This document shows, piece by piece, positions 42,949 through 52,206 of a stretch of 64,000 nt of DNA. The notes beneath the pieces are model-generated. The model was given only the letters and a program-made list of their open reading frames with translations, was not told where the DNA came from and ran no database searches. The stretch comes from Devosia sp. FJ2-5-3. Lineage in GTDB: Bacteria > Pseudomonadota > Alphaproteobacteria > Rhizobiales > Devosiaceae. A program made the position numbers and the translations under genes. The DNA lies in assembly GCF_029201545.1 (NCBI RefSeq), contig NZ_CP104007.1, positions 3,907,501-3,971,500 on the forward strand, written 5' to 3'. Position 1 is the stretch's first letter. Each line of letters opens with the position of its first letter.

Positions 42949-45900
42949 TCAGATGCCCACCTCGATGGTAATGATCTCGAACGGCCGCAGCGACAGGCGA
43001 ATGCCATTGTCCTCCACCGCCAGGGGGGCGCCGTCTTCCTCCATGAGGTTGACGATCTTTGCCGAATTCACCTCCGGGCCAAAGCTGATGCGAACATCGG
43101 CTCGTGTATTGGCATGCTCGAAAACGCGCAGGACGATGGAAGAGGAGCGCTCTGCCTTCTTGACGGTTTCGATGGTGACATTGTCCCTGTCGACAGAGGC
43201 AAAACTGAACCCGGCGGCCTCCACAACCGCCGTGCCGGGCCGGCGCGGGCCGATGATAGCGACCGGATTGTTGAACCGTTCCGCGGCGCGATGCACCTGG
43301 GCGATGTCGGCGACGCCCTCATGGACGAACAAGCCATAGCGCAGGCGATGTTCGCCAAGATCGGCCCCGGGATCGGGAAAGCTCGAGCCGCGCACGAGCG
43401 ACAGGCGCACGCACTGCTCGTGGCAATCATAGCCATATTTGCAATCATTGATGAGCGCGACACCGAAATCGGCCTCGCTGAGATCGACCCAGCGCTGCAT
43501 CGAGGCCTCGAAGCGCGCCTTGTCCCAGCTGGTATTGCGGTGGGTGGGGCGGCGGACGTGGCCGAACTGGATTTCGGAGCGAATTTCCGAGGTGTTGAGA
43601 TCGAAGGGAAAGACCGCCTTGATCACGTGAGCGCGTTCCTGCCAGTCGATGAAAGTGTCGAATTCGAGTTGGCGTTCGCCGGCGGCAAGGGAGATCACCT
43701 GGACGATGCGGGAGTTCTGATAGCGGCGTTCCACACGGATGGCCGCACGATGGGGACCGGTTTCGACCACGTCGATCGTCGAGGGCGCATCGGCCAGCAG
43801 CCAGAACTGCTCCTCGAAATAGCGGTCGATATCCCAGGCGTCCCACTCCATGGGTTTGTCTTCGTAGGCGATGAGCCGATTGGCGCGGGCACCCGGGGCG
43901 AGCACCTCGCGGGCGCGGGCCTTGTCCATGATGGAGGTAATTTCGCCCTTGTCGTCGAAGACGACGCGCAGGCGATCATTCTCGAGATGGGTTTTCGACA
44001 CCGACACCCCGCTCGCGGCATTGCCCGGACCGGAGGCGATGCCCGCCTCCACCCAGCCGAGGGAGGGGAGATTGGCAATGGGCGCCACGTAATCTGTCGA
44101 GCCGTCGGCGCGGGTGATTTTCTGGATCGGCTGCACATCGTGACCGGTGGCGAGGGACAGGCCATCGAGATCGTGCCCATCGCCGAGATGGACCAGTTCG
44201 GACCGGGCCTGGCTGGTGAAATTGAGGAGACGCAGGCGATCCCGGCCTGGGCCAGTCGCGGCCTCGGCGGCGGCATGCCAGGGGCCATTGGCGGATGCAA
44301 GGGTGGAAAAGATGCGCTCGTAATCGGAATCGCTGTCAACATACACCTCGGGGATGGAGGTGCCGGGGAGAATGTCGTGAAACTGGTTGATGAGCAGAAG
44401 CTCCCAGAACTCGGCGAGCGTCTCAGTGGGATAGTCCATGCCAGCCCTGGCCAGGGCCATGGAGCCCAAAAATTCGAGCTCGCGCAGCAGGCGCTCGGCC
44501 TTGCGGTTATTGGCCTTGTTCTTGGCCACCGAGGTCAGGGTGCCGCGGTGATATTGGAGATAGAGCTCGCCATTCCAGGTGGGGAATTTTGCCGGATTGG
44601 TATCCATGCGTCTGCCGAGGCGGTCGAGATAGGGCACGATGCCTTCGAGCTTGACCCTGGGCGCGCCGGGAATGCCCCGTTCGAGGCGGATGCCGCGCTC
44701 GATCATGGCTCTGGTGGGGCCGCCGCCGCCGTCGCCATAGCCATAGGACATGACCACTTCGCTATTGGCCGCCTTGGGCTCATAGCGCTTCCAGGCGCCC
44801 ATGGTCTCGGACACGGAGAGATCGCCATTATAGGTGGTGTAGATCGCATCGCTCTCATAGCGCTGGGCGGTGATGAGCTGGGCCTTGGTGACCGTGCCGT
44901 CGATGCCGCGCCAGAAGAAGGTATCGTAGGGATGCCGGTCGGTGTCGTTCCAGGAGAGCTTCGAGGTGACGAAATATTCGAGCCCCGACTTTTCCATGAT
45001 CTGGGGCAGATTGGCCGAATAGCCAAAAGTGTCAGGCAGCCAGACGGTTTTGGGGGTGACGCCGAAATGCTCCTGATGGAAACGGCGGCCGCGCATGATC
45101 TGGCGCACGAGGCTTTCGCCGGAAGCGATGTTGACGTCGGGCTCGACCCACATGGCCCCTTCGATTTCGAACTGGCCGGACTTCACGCGCTTGAGCAGGC
45201 CCTCCCAGATTTCTGGGTAATCGCGCTTCAAAAAGTCGAAGAGCACAGACTGGTTATACATGAAGACATATTGGGGATATTCCTCCATGAGCTTGAGCAC
45301 GGTGGCAAAGCTGCGGGCGGTCTTGTCGCGGGTGTGGAGCACGCGCCAGAGCCAGCCGACATCGAGATGGGTGGAACCCACCGCGGTGATCTGGGGCTGC
45401 ACTTCCGTATCGGTCAGGTCATAGATTTCGGCGGCGATCTTTTCTGCCGTCGGCAGGGATTTCTCGAAAGCCTCGGTATGGCCATCGCGGCGATCGAGGG
45501 CGCGCAGGGCGCGTTCGACGATGGCGAGGATGGCGTGGCGGCGCGGGTCGTTCTGGTGGAGGCGGATGGCCACGTCCACCGGCGTCTGCAGATCATAATA
45601 GAGCTGTTCGGCCCGCTCATTGCGGATGAAGAAGTCGACGCCGAAGCCGACCAGGGGACGGTCGAAAAATGTGAAGGCGTTGACGAGGATCACATGCCGA
45701 CTGCCGGGTACGGCGTTCCGTTCGATCACCAGTTCGGTGTGGTTGCCATCGAGCGCCTGGGCGATCCTGCCATCGAGATAGGCGAGGCATTGCGGATCGG
45801 TCGAGCCGGGGCGGTCCTGCCACTGGCTGGTGAAACGGGCGACGAAAACCTTGCCGCGCGCCGCCTCCGGGACGATGATTTCCGCCGCGAACCAGGTGTG

Positions 45901-46143
45901 TTCCTGATGCTTGCCCCAGACCGTATGGGGGCCGAATTTTTCCCAGCCTTGCCAGTCTGCCGCCAGCGCGTCCGCAGCGCTGACGCCGTCCGCCCGCTCG
46001 ACATGCCACTGAAACGGCACGCCATCTATCGGCGTGCGGATCTTGCGCTCGAGGTCGGCGCAGAGCCGCAGCAGCTTGCCCTCTATCTTGAGATCGTCGT
46101 CGAGCAGGCCAAGCTTTGTCGAAAGCGGATTGGAATAGGTCAT
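42949..46143 (-). CDS. Alpha-mannosidase, glycoside hydrolase family 38
   Basis: A 1064-residue GH38 enzyme without signal peptide, so cytoplasmic. The metal-binding HxD is in GSTHLDVGWLW (near residue 258) and the catalytic nucleophile Asp in VWLPDTFGYSANLP (near 368). VEPDVNIASGESLVRQI, YGDGGGGPT and NQFHDILPGTSIPEV are further GH38 hallmarks, followed by the C-terminal beta-sandwich domains. It releases mannose from alpha-mannosides imported by an unlinked transporter. The start complementing 46141-46143 is preceded by GGGGATCTCC; the frame runs on to 46590, overlapping the LacI gene, and that part is rejected. Confidence 0.93.
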   Translation of the reverse strand: MTYSNPLSTKLGLLDDDLKIEGKLLRLCADLERKIRTPIDGVPFQWHVERADGVSAADALAADWQGWEKFGPHTVWGKHQEHTWFAAEIIVPEAARGKVFVARFTSQWQDRPGSTDPQCLAYLDGRIAQALDGNHTELVIERNAVPGSRHVILVNAFTFFDRPLVGFGVDFFIRNERAEQLYYDLQTPVDVAIRLHQNDPRRHAILAIVERALRALDRRDGHTEAFEKSLPTAEKIAAEIYDLTDTEVQPQITAVGSTHLDVGWLWRVLHTRDKTARSFATVLKLMEEYPQYVFMYNQSVLFDFLKRDYPEIWEGLLKRVKSGQFEIEGAMWVEPDVNIASGESLVRQIMRGRRFHQEHFGVTPKTVWLPDTFGYSANLPQIMEKSGLEYFVTSKLSWNDTDRHPYDTFFWRGIDGTVTKAQLITAQRYESDAIYTTYNGDLSVSETMGAWKRYEPKAANSEVVMSYGYGDGGGGPTRAMIERGIRLERGIPGAPRVKLEGIVPYLDRLGRRMDTNPAKFPTWNGELYLQYHRGTLTSVAKNKANNRKAERLLRELEFLGSMALARAGMDYPTETLAEFWELLLINQFHDILPGTSIPEVYVDSDSDYERIFSTLASANGPWHAAAEAATGPGRDRLRLLNFTSQARSELVHLGDGHDLDGLSLATGHDVQPIQKITRADGSTDYVAPIANLPSLGWVEAGIASGPGNAASGVSVSKTHLENDRLRVVFDDKGEITSIMDKARAREVLAPGARANRLIAYEDKPMEWDAWDIDRYFEEQFWLLADAPSTIDVVETGPHRAAIRVERRYQNSRIVQVISLAAGERQLEFDTFIDWQERAHVIKAVFPFDLNTSEIRSEIQFGHVRRPTHRNTSWDKARFEASMQRWVDLSEADFGVALINDCKYGYDCHEQCVRLSLVRGSSFPDPGADLGEHRLRYGLFVHEGVADIAQVHRAAERFNNPVAIIGPRRPGTAVVEAAGFSFASVDRDNVTIETVKKAERSSSIVLRVFEHANTRADVRISFGPEVNSAKIVNLMEEDGAPLAVEDNGIRLSLRPFEIITIEVGI

Positions 46144-46184
46144 GGAGATCCCCGAATGGCGGCATCGGCAGGTAATCACGAAAA

Positions 46185-46196
46185 TGCAACGTTGCA
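46185..46196. promoter_or_regulatory. Putative LacI-type operator
   Basis: TGCAACGTTGCA is a perfect 12-base palindrome with the central CG typical of LacI family sites. It lies 41 bases before the mannosidase start and 76 before the divergent LacI gene. Confidence 0.75.
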
Positions 46197-46272
46197 AAGA
46201 TAGGGAAGGACACCGGGGAGCCGGATTTGCAGGGGCACCAAAACCCTTTAGGATGGCGGCCTGGAGGTTGCC

Positions 46273-47301
46273 ATGACTGCAGACGAGCCGCTTCGCCCGC
46301 AGCGCGGGGACCGGGTCACGCTCAAGACCATCGCCGAGATGACCGGCCTCAGCCTCTCGACCGTCTCGCTGTCGCTGCGCGGCGGCACGACGCTCAAGCA
46401 GGAGACGCGCGACAAGGTCAATGCGGCGGCGCAGGCCCTCGGATATGTGCCCGATCGCGCCGGGGTGCGGCTTCGCACCGGCAAGACCAATGTGGTGACC
46501 CTGGTGCTCGACGGAGCCGAAGACTCCATCGATTTTGCGCGGCAGATGATCCAGGGCATCGGCCAGGCCATCGCCGGCACCCGCTATCATCTCAACGTAA
46601 CGCCGGAGTTTTCACGGACCCAATCGGCCGACACGATCCGCTATATTCTCGAAAACCGCGCTGCCGATGGGGTCATCATCACCCATACCGCGCCCGATGA
46701 TCCCCGCGTGGAGGCATTGATGGAGGCGGGGTTTCCGTTCGTCAGCCACGGCCGCACCGCCTTTACCGCGCAGCACGCCTTTCACGATTTTCACGCCGAG
46801 GCGTTTGCCGGACGCGCCGTCGAGCGGCTGGCCGCCAAAGGCTGCCGGCGGATCATGCTGGTCATCGGCGACGACCGCACCACCAATTACCGCAATCTCA
46901 CCGGCGCCTTCGAGCAGGCCGCGCGCAAGGCGGGCCTTGCGGCCGAGGTGCTGGACAATGGCGTACCGCGCAGCAACCCGACCATGATGCGCGCGCTGGG
47001 GCTGGATTTGGCGGGGCGCCAGAACCGTCCCGACGGCATTGTGTGCGACAGCGAAATGCGCGCCATCGCCTTGATCGGGGGGCTGTTGGAAGGCGGGTTG
47101 ACGCCTGGAGACGGGATCGAGCTGATCTACAAGCAGACCTCGGGCATACTCCCCACCCTGTTCCCCCGGCTCGACAGCATCCAGGAAGATGTTTTCGCGG
47201 CAGGTGTCGAGCTCACGCGCTTGTTGCTGCAGCGGATAGAAGGGGCGCCCGTTGCGGGTTTGCAGACCCTGGCCGAACCCGTGCTGCACTGGCGCAGCTA
47301 G
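46273..47301 (+). CDS. LacI family transcriptional regulator
   Basis: A 342-residue regulator. The helix-turn-helix (about residues 15-65) is TLKTIAEMTGLSLSTVSLSL with GYVPDRAGVRLRTGKTN as the hinge. The periplasmic-binding-like domain follows. SLSTVSLSL in place of the more usual VSxxTVSR is slightly atypical but keeps the recognition helix. It is divergent from the GH38 gene, with a perfect operator between, and probably represses it until a mannose-containing sugar binds. Confidence 0.9.
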   Translation: MTADEPLRPQRGDRVTLKTIAEMTGLSLSTVSLSLRGGTTLKQETRDKVNAAAQALGYVPDRAGVRLRTGKTNVVTLVLDGAEDSIDFARQMIQGIGQAIAGTRYHLNVTPEFSRTQSADTIRYILENRAADGVIITHTAPDDPRVEALMEAGFPFVSHGRTAFTAQHAFHDFHAEAFAGRAVERLAAKGCRRIMLVIGDDRTTNYRNLTGAFEQAARKAGLAAEVLDNGVPRSNPTMMRALGLDLAGRQNRPDGIVCDSEMRAIALIGGLLEGGLTPGDGIELIYKQTSGILPTLFPRLDSIQEDVFAAGVELTRLLLQRIEGAPVAGLQTLAEPVLHWRS

Positions 47302-47313
47302 GCCGGACACAAA

Positions 47314-47339
47314 AACGCCCCCGGAGATCCGGAGGCGTT
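47314..47339 (-). terminator. Intrinsic terminator after the second aldo-keto reductase gene
   Basis: AACGCCCCCGGA pairs with TCCGGAGGCGTT (one wobble) and, read on the minus strand, is followed by TTTTT. It sits 20 bases past the reductase stop and also 12 bases past the convergent lacI stop, so it may serve both. Confidence 0.8.
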
Positions 47340-47359
47340 CACTATCCCTGCAGGACCGA

Positions 47360-48298
47360 TTATGCGCCGGCGGCGTTCAGGCGGGCGACGGCATCGTCCG
47401 AGAGCGTCAGACGTACACCCTTGGCCAGGCTCCGGACCTGTTCGACCGAAGTGGCCGAAGCGATGGGAGCGCTGACGCCGGGCTGGGCGACCAGCCAGGC
47501 CAGCGCAATCTCGGCCAGCGTGGCGCCCGTCTCTGCTGCCACCTCGTCCATGGCCGCCAGAATGCGGAACCCCTTGTCGTTGAGGAACCGGTCCATCTTG
47601 AGACCGCGGATACGTCCTTCCTTATCCTCGGCCGAGCGGTATTTGCCGGTGAGGAAACCGGCGGCAAGGCTGTAATAGACAATGGCGCCGACGTCGTTTT
47701 CGAGGAGGAAGCGGCGCAGCTCTTCAAAATCCTGGCGCTCGTAGAGATTGTAGAGCGGCTGGACCACATCGTAGCGCGGCAGCGACTTGACGATGGAGGT
47801 TTCTAGCGCCTCTTCCATCTGGGCACGATTGTAGTTCGAGGCGCCAATGGTGCGCACCTTGCCGGCGCGGACCAGCATGTCATAGGCGCTGAGCGTTTCC
47901 TCGATCTCGGTCGTGGGATCGGGCCAGTGGCTGAAATAGATGTCGATATAGTCGGTCTGCAAGCGCTTGAGCGAGGCCTCGACGCTCTGCTTGATGCCAT
48001 CATGGCTGAGGCCGCCGGGATGCTTGGCGGAATTGACCTTGGTGATCAGATGCACCTTGTCGCGATTGCCCCGCGCCTTCATCCAATTGCCGATGATGGT
48101 TTCGCTCATGCCGGGCGGGTTGCCCTCGACCCAGTTGGGATAGCCTTCGGCCGTATCGACGGCGCTAAAACCCTCTTCGAGGAAAGCGTCGAGGATCTCG
48201 AAGCTTTGCTTCTCGTCTGCGGTCCAGCCGAAGACATTGCCGCCCAGAACCAGGGGTTCGATGACGATTTCGCTGCGTCCAAGGGGGCGACGGTTCAT
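47360..48298 (-). CDS. Aldo-keto reductase (second)
   Basis: A 312-residue NADPH-linked AKR. The catalytic residues lie in FSAVDTAEGYPNWVEGNPPG (Asp, Tyr), VHLITKVNS (Lys) and YFSHWPDPTTEIEE (His). VLGGNVFGWTADEK near the N-terminus is typical of the Tas/YghZ-like group. Its substrate is unknown. It starts inside the end of the small secreted-protein gene by four bases, so the two may be co-translated. Confidence 0.9.
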   Translation of the reverse strand: MNRRPLGRSEIVIEPLVLGGNVFGWTADEKQSFEILDAFLEEGFSAVDTAEGYPNWVEGNPPGMSETIIGNWMKARGNRDKVHLITKVNSAKHPGGLSHDGIKQSVEASLKRLQTDYIDIYFSHWPDPTTEIEETLSAYDMLVRAGKVRTIGASNYNRAQMEEALETSIVKSLPRYDVVQPLYNLYERQDFEELRRFLLENDVGAIVYYSLAAGFLTGKYRSAEDKEGRIRGLKMDRFLNDKGFRILAAMDEVAAETGATLAEIALAWLVAQPGVSAPIASATSVEQVRSLAKGVRLTLSDDAVARLNAAGA

Positions 48299-48822
48299 GG
48301 CTTCTCTCCAAGTTCGTTGTTTGATTCAACGCCTGTCTCGGCGTTTTGTTCGGTCGGGGTGACGCGCGGAGCGCACCAATAGAGCGCTTCATGAATGGCG
48401 GCGAAGGAGCCGGCAAGGGTGATGAAGCGAAAGGCGGCGGTTTCGTCGGCGCTGTGGCGCAGATAGATGTAGCTGCCCTGCTGGAGCCGATCGAGCAGCC
48501 ATTCGGTATCGGTCGCGACACGCCCCGAATAGGGCGCTGCATCGGCGACGACGTCTACGGACCGATCCTCCCGATCCAGTGTCAGCGCCCAGGTGCCCAG
48601 AGCATCCGGCTTGCGGCTCGAAAAGAGGTGGATGCCAGGGGAAAAATCGTCCTCGCAGCGGACGACGATACAGATGAAATCGTCCCTGGTGCTGTCTCGG
48701 TCGCAGCCCATGGCGGCGCGATCTCCCTCTCCCATGAGGGGTGAAAAGCTCCAGCCGGGCCCCTGGGCGACGACCGGTGCGCAGAACAACAGGCTCACCG
48801 CCGCGGCTCGATAAGGTCCCAT
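48295..48822 (-). CDS. Small secreted protein of unknown function
   Basis: A 175-residue protein with a short signal peptide (MGPYRAAAVSLLFCAPVVA). I recognise no family. It contains three cysteines and a region DFICIVVRCEDDFSPGIHLF. It overlaps the VOC gene upstream by 28 bases and the reductase gene downstream by four. The ATG is preceded by GGAAAC. Coding is supported by the overlaps and by continuous typical codon use rather than by homology. Confidence 0.6.
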   Translation of the reverse strand: MGPYRAAAVSLLFCAPVVAQGPGWSFSPLMGEGDRAAMGCDRDSTRDDFICIVVRCEDDFSPGIHLFSSRKPDALGTWALTLDREDRSVDVVADAAPYSGRVATDTEWLLDRLQQGSYIYLRHSADETAAFRFITLAGSFAAIHEALYWCAPRVTPTEQNAETGVESNNELGEKP

Positions 48823-49187
48823 TTGTTTCCATAAAGATCGGCGAAAACGGCGACGCTGCCATAGGCTTCGTGGCGGGGCGGCTCGAGGAAGGCGACGCCA
48901 CGTTCGACCATCTTGGCGTGATCGCCGGCGAAATCATCGGTTTCAAGAAACAGCATGACGCGGCCACCGGCCTGGTTGCCAAGCGCCTGGCGCTGGGCCT
49001 CGCCCTCTGCCCGGGCCAGCAGGATACGCGCCCCGCCACCACTCCTCGGGGCAACAACAACCCAGCGCCTGCCGGCGCCTAGATCGGTATCCTCCACCAG
49101 GTCAAAGCCGAGCTTGTCACAGTAAAATGTTATCGCGTCCTGATAATTTTCGACGAGAAGAGAAATAGTCGCAATTTTCTGAACCAT
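48795..49187 (-). CDS. VOC (glyoxalase/bleomycin resistance-like) protein
   Basis: A 130-residue single-domain vicinal oxygen chelate protein. ISLLVENYQDAITFYCDKLGFDLVED is the first beta-alpha-beta module (in parts: LVENYQDAITFYCDKLGF), and FADLYGNKWDLIEP the closing module with the final Glu ligand. The substrate is unknown. The ATG at 49185-49187 gives the standard family N-terminus (VQKIATISLLV). Confidence 0.85.
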   Translation of the reverse strand: MVQKIATISLLVENYQDAITFYCDKLGFDLVEDTDLGAGRRWVVVAPRSGGGARILLARAEGEAQRQALGNQAGGRVMLFLETDDFAGDHAKMVERGVAFLEPPRHEAYGSVAVFADLYGNKWDLIEPRR

Positions 49188-49296
49188 GCCCAACACCAGC
49201 ATTTCATCGCCATTCCGGTCAAGTGCGAAGCGATTGTGACCGACAGGCCGGGCGCTAAATTATTGATTTCCAAGCAAAAGAAATCAACCTCCCCAC

Positions 49297-49320
49297 GAGA
49301 TTGACCAATTGGTCAATCTC
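49297..49320. promoter_or_regulatory. Perfect 24-base palindrome upstream of dppA
   Basis: The half site GAGATTGACCAA is followed directly by its exact reverse complement, 93 bases before the dppA start. The core TTGACCAATTGGTCAA resembles operators of GntR (FCD) regulators, which prefer TGGTC/GACCA half sites. No cognate regulator gene is adjacent. Confidence 0.75.
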
Positions 49321-49413
49321 CCCATTGCGCTTGCCCAAAAACTGCGCTTTTGTGTGCGCCAAGCCTCCAGAAATGCAGCTGGAGAGCAAAAATTACTTCG
49401 GGAGACAGCAGTC

Positions 49414-51009
49414 ATGAAATTGATGAGAACCCTGATGGCCGCGACCGCCATGGTGGCCCTTGCCGCCGGCGCCGCGCAGGCCAAGCAGCTGGTTTATTGC
49501 TCGGAAGCTTCGCCGGCACACTTCGACCCCGGCCCGCTGACCGGTGGTAATGATTTCGACGCCTCCGCGCACACCATTTTCGAGCGCCTCGTCGAATTCG
49601 CTCCGGGCGGCACCGATGTCGTGCCTGGCCTGGCCGAGAGCTGGGACATTTCCGAGGACGGCCTGGAATATACTTTCCACCTGCGCCCCGGCGTCAAGTG
49701 GCACACCCAGCCCTACTTCACCCCCACGCGCGACCTCAACGCAGACGACGTGATCTTCTCGTTCGAGCGCCAGTGGAAGGAAGACAACAAGTGGTATGCC
49801 TATCTCGAAGGCATGACCTGGGACTATTTCCAGGGCATGGACATGCCCAAATACATCTCCTCGCTGGAAAAGGTCGATGACCTGACCGTCAAGCTGACGC
49901 TGACCGAAGCCAATTCGCCGATGCTCGCGAACCTGGCGATGCAGTTCGCCTCGATCGTCTCCAAGGAATATGCAGACCAGGTGGAAGCTTCGGGAGACCT
50001 CGCTTCCTTCTCGACCCAGCCGGTCGGCACCGGTCCGTTCCAGCTGGTCGACTACCAGCTCGACAGCGTCATCCGCTACCAGGCCTTTGGCGATTACTGG
50101 GGTGAAAAGCAGAAGATCGACGATCTGATCTTCGCCATCACCACCGATGCCTCGGTCCGCGCCCAGCGCCTGATGGCCGGCGAATGCGATATCATGGCCT
50201 ATCCGGCCCCTGCAGATATCGACGTGCTCAAGGCCGACACCGATTTGACCGTGATGGAGCAGGAAGGCCTCAATATCGGCTACATCTCCTACAACACCAC
50301 CGAAGCGCCGTTCGACACTGCCGAAGTGCGCAAGGCCCTGACCATGGCGATCGACAAGTCCGCCATCATCGAGGCGGTCTACCAGGGTGCCGGCCAGGAC
50401 GCCAAGAACCTGATCCCGCCCACCATGTGGTCGTATGACGACGCCATTCCGGCCGACGAATACAATCCGGAAAAGGCCAAGGAGATGCTTGCAGCAGCGG
50501 GCGTCACCGAACTGACCACCGACCTCTGGGCCATCCCGGTGTCCCGCCCCTACAATCCCAATGGCCAGCGCGTTGCCGAACTGATCCAGTCTGACTGGGC
50601 CAAGGTTGGCGTCACCGCCAATATCGTCACCTATGAATGGACCGAATATCGCGAGCGCGGCAAGCAGGCCGATCGCAAGGGCCCGTTCATGATCGGCTGG
50701 ACCGGCGACAATGGCGATCCGGACAATTTCTTCGCCACCCTGTTCTCGTGCGCTGCCATCGGCGTCTCGAACTATTCGAGCTGGTGCAATGACGAGTTCG
50801 AGGCTGCCATCCAGGCCGCCAAGACCACGTCCGACCCGGAAGAACGCACCGCGCTCTACACCAAGGCCCAGGAAATCTTCAAGGCTGAAGAACCTGCGAT
50901 CACGCTCGCTCATTCCCGCGTGTTCATGCCGATGAAGAAGACGGTCCTGAACTACCAGATGAGCCCCCTGGGCACCCACTCCTTCAAGGACGTGGATATC
51001 CAGGAATAA
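49414..51009 (+). CDS. dppA: Dipeptide ABC transporter binding protein, DppA-like
   Basis: A 531-residue periplasmic binding protein of the peptide/nickel type. A signal peptide ([19 protein letters not shown], cut near AAQAK) precedes the family opening [35 protein letters not shown] and [14 protein letters not shown] are DppA-like, and [21 protein letters not shown] is the highly conserved ligand-pocket region containing the Asp that holds the peptide amino group. The start at 49414 follows GGGAGAC; the frame begins earlier (49309) inside the palindrome and that part is rejected. It heads the dppABCDF operon. Confidence 0.95.
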   Translation: MKLMRTLMAATAMVALAAGAAQAKQLVYCSEASPAHFDPGPLTGGNDFDASAHTIFERLVEFAPGGTDVVPGLAESWDISEDGLEYTFHLRPGVKWHTQPYFTPTRDLNADDVIFSFERQWKEDNKWYAYLEGMTWDYFQGMDMPKYISSLEKVDDLTVKLTLTEANSPMLANLAMQFASIVSKEYADQVEASGDLASFSTQPVGTGPFQLVDYQLDSVIRYQAFGDYWGEKQKIDDLIFAITTDASVRAQRLMAGECDIMAYPAPADIDVLKADTDLTVMEQEGLNIGYISYNTTEAPFDTAEVRKALTMAIDKSAIIEAVYQGAGQDAKNLIPPTMWSYDDAIPADEYNPEKAKEMLAAAGVTELTTDLWAIPVSRPYNPNGQRVAELIQSDWAKVGVTANIVTYEWTEYRERGKQADRKGPFMIGWTGDNGDPDNFFATLFSCAAIGVSNYSSWCNDEFEAAIQAAKTTSDPEERTALYTKAQEIFKAEEPAITLAHSRVFMPMKKTVLNYQMSPLGTHSFKDVDIQE

Positions 51010-51039
51010 GGTTTTAGAGCCTTATCTCAGGCAAAGGGG

Positions 51040-51065
51040 CCTCGATCCGGCAAGCCGGAGCGGGG
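51040..51065 (+). terminator. Hairpin/attenuator between dppA and dppB
   Basis: A 12-base-pair stem with one mismatch (CCTCGATCCGGC against GCCGGAGCGGGG, loop AA) is followed by TTGTTTTAT. This probably terminates part of the transcript so that dppA is made in excess over the membrane and ATPase genes. Confidence 0.65.
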
Positions 51066-51196
51066 CTCCGTTGTTTTATAGAATGAGCCGGGACATGGGC
51101 GTATGATGCCCACAAGGACCGGCCGATACAGGAAACGGGATCAGCTGGCTCCGCCATCAGGCGGCCTCAGCTGCCCTTGGGTGAAAGACCCCCAAC

Positions 51197-52204
51197 ATGC
51201 TGAATTACATCCTGCGAAAGCTGGCGCTGCTCGTGCCGACCATTATCGGCATCTCCATCTGCGCCTTCGCCTTTGTCCGCGTTCTCCCCGGCGACCCCAT
51301 CCTGGCCATGGCCGGCCAGCACGGCGTGACCCCGGAACGCTACGAAATCCTGCGCGAGCAGTTCGGCTATAATTTGCCGATATGGCAGCAATATTTCAAT
51401 TATCTGGGCAGCGTGCTGCGCGGCGATTTCGGCATTTCGCTCGCCACCAAGCGCCCGGTGCTGACCGAATTCATGGCGCTGTTCCCGGCAACGGTCGAAC
51501 TGGCGCTCTGCGCGCTGCTGTTCGCCGTCGCCATCGGCATTCCCGCCGGCATCTTTGCCGCCGTCAAGCGGGGCTCCTGGTTTGACCAGCTGACCATGGG
51601 CGTGGCGCTCACCGGCTATTCCATGCCCATCTTCTGGTGGGGCCTTCTGCTGATCATCTTCTTTTCCGGCTATCTCGGCTGGACGCCGGTCTCCGGACGC
51701 ATCGCGCTGAGCTTCTTCCTCAGGCCGATCACCGGCTTCATGCTGGTCGACAGCCTCCTCTATGGAAACTGGGCGGCTTTCGTCTCGGCGCTGCGGCATC
51801 TCATCCTTCCCGCGATCGTCCTCGGCACCATCCCGCTCGCCGTCATCGCCCGGCAGACCCGCTCGGCCATGCTCGAAGTGCTCGGCGAGGATTATGTGCG
51901 CACCGCCCGCGCCAAGGGCATGGCGCCCGGCCGGGTGGTCAATGTCCACGCGCTGCGCAATGCGCTGATCCCGGTGGTCACCACCATCGGGTTGCAGGTG
52001 GGCCTGCTCATGGGTGGCGCGATCCTGACGGAAACCATCTTCACCTGGCCGGGCATCGGCAAGTGGATGATCGATTCCATCTTCAAGCGCGATTATGTCG
52101 TGGTGCAGTCGGGCCTGCTCATCATCGCCCTCATCGTCATGGCGGTGAACCTGATCGTCGACCTGCTCTACGCTCTCATCAATCCACGCATCCGGGTGCA
52201 ATAG
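51197..52204 (+). CDS. dppB: Dipeptide ABC transporter permease, DppB-like
   Basis: A 335-residue permease with six helices. The N-terminal LVPTIIGISICAFAFVRVLPGDP is typical of DppB/OppB. The EAA loop is EDYVRTARAKGMAPGRVVNVHALRNALIPV (in parts: EDYVRTARAKG, ALRNALIPV). A large periplasmic loop precedes helix 2. There is no strong ribosome site in front, and the 187-base leader contains two hairpins, so translation may be modest. It ends two bases before dppC. Confidence 0.94.
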   Translation: MLNYILRKLALLVPTIIGISICAFAFVRVLPGDPILAMAGQHGVTPERYEILREQFGYNLPIWQQYFNYLGSVLRGDFGISLATKRPVLTEFMALFPATVELALCALLFAVAIGIPAGIFAAVKRGSWFDQLTMGVALTGYSMPIFWWGLLLIIFFSGYLGWTPVSGRIALSFFLRPITGFMLVDSLLYGNWAAFVSALRHLILPAIVLGTIPLAVIARQTRSAMLEVLGEDYVRTARAKGMAPGRVVNVHALRNALIPVVTTIGLQVGLLMGGAILTETIFTWPGIGKWMIDSIFKRDYVVVQSGLLIIALIVMAVNLIVDLLYALINPRIRVQ

Positions 52205-52206
52205 TC

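Noticed and set aside
43114..46203. A 1029-codon open frame opposite the GH38 mannosidase gene
   Set aside because: It mirrors the mannosidase codons in the complementary frame and shows no domain of its own.
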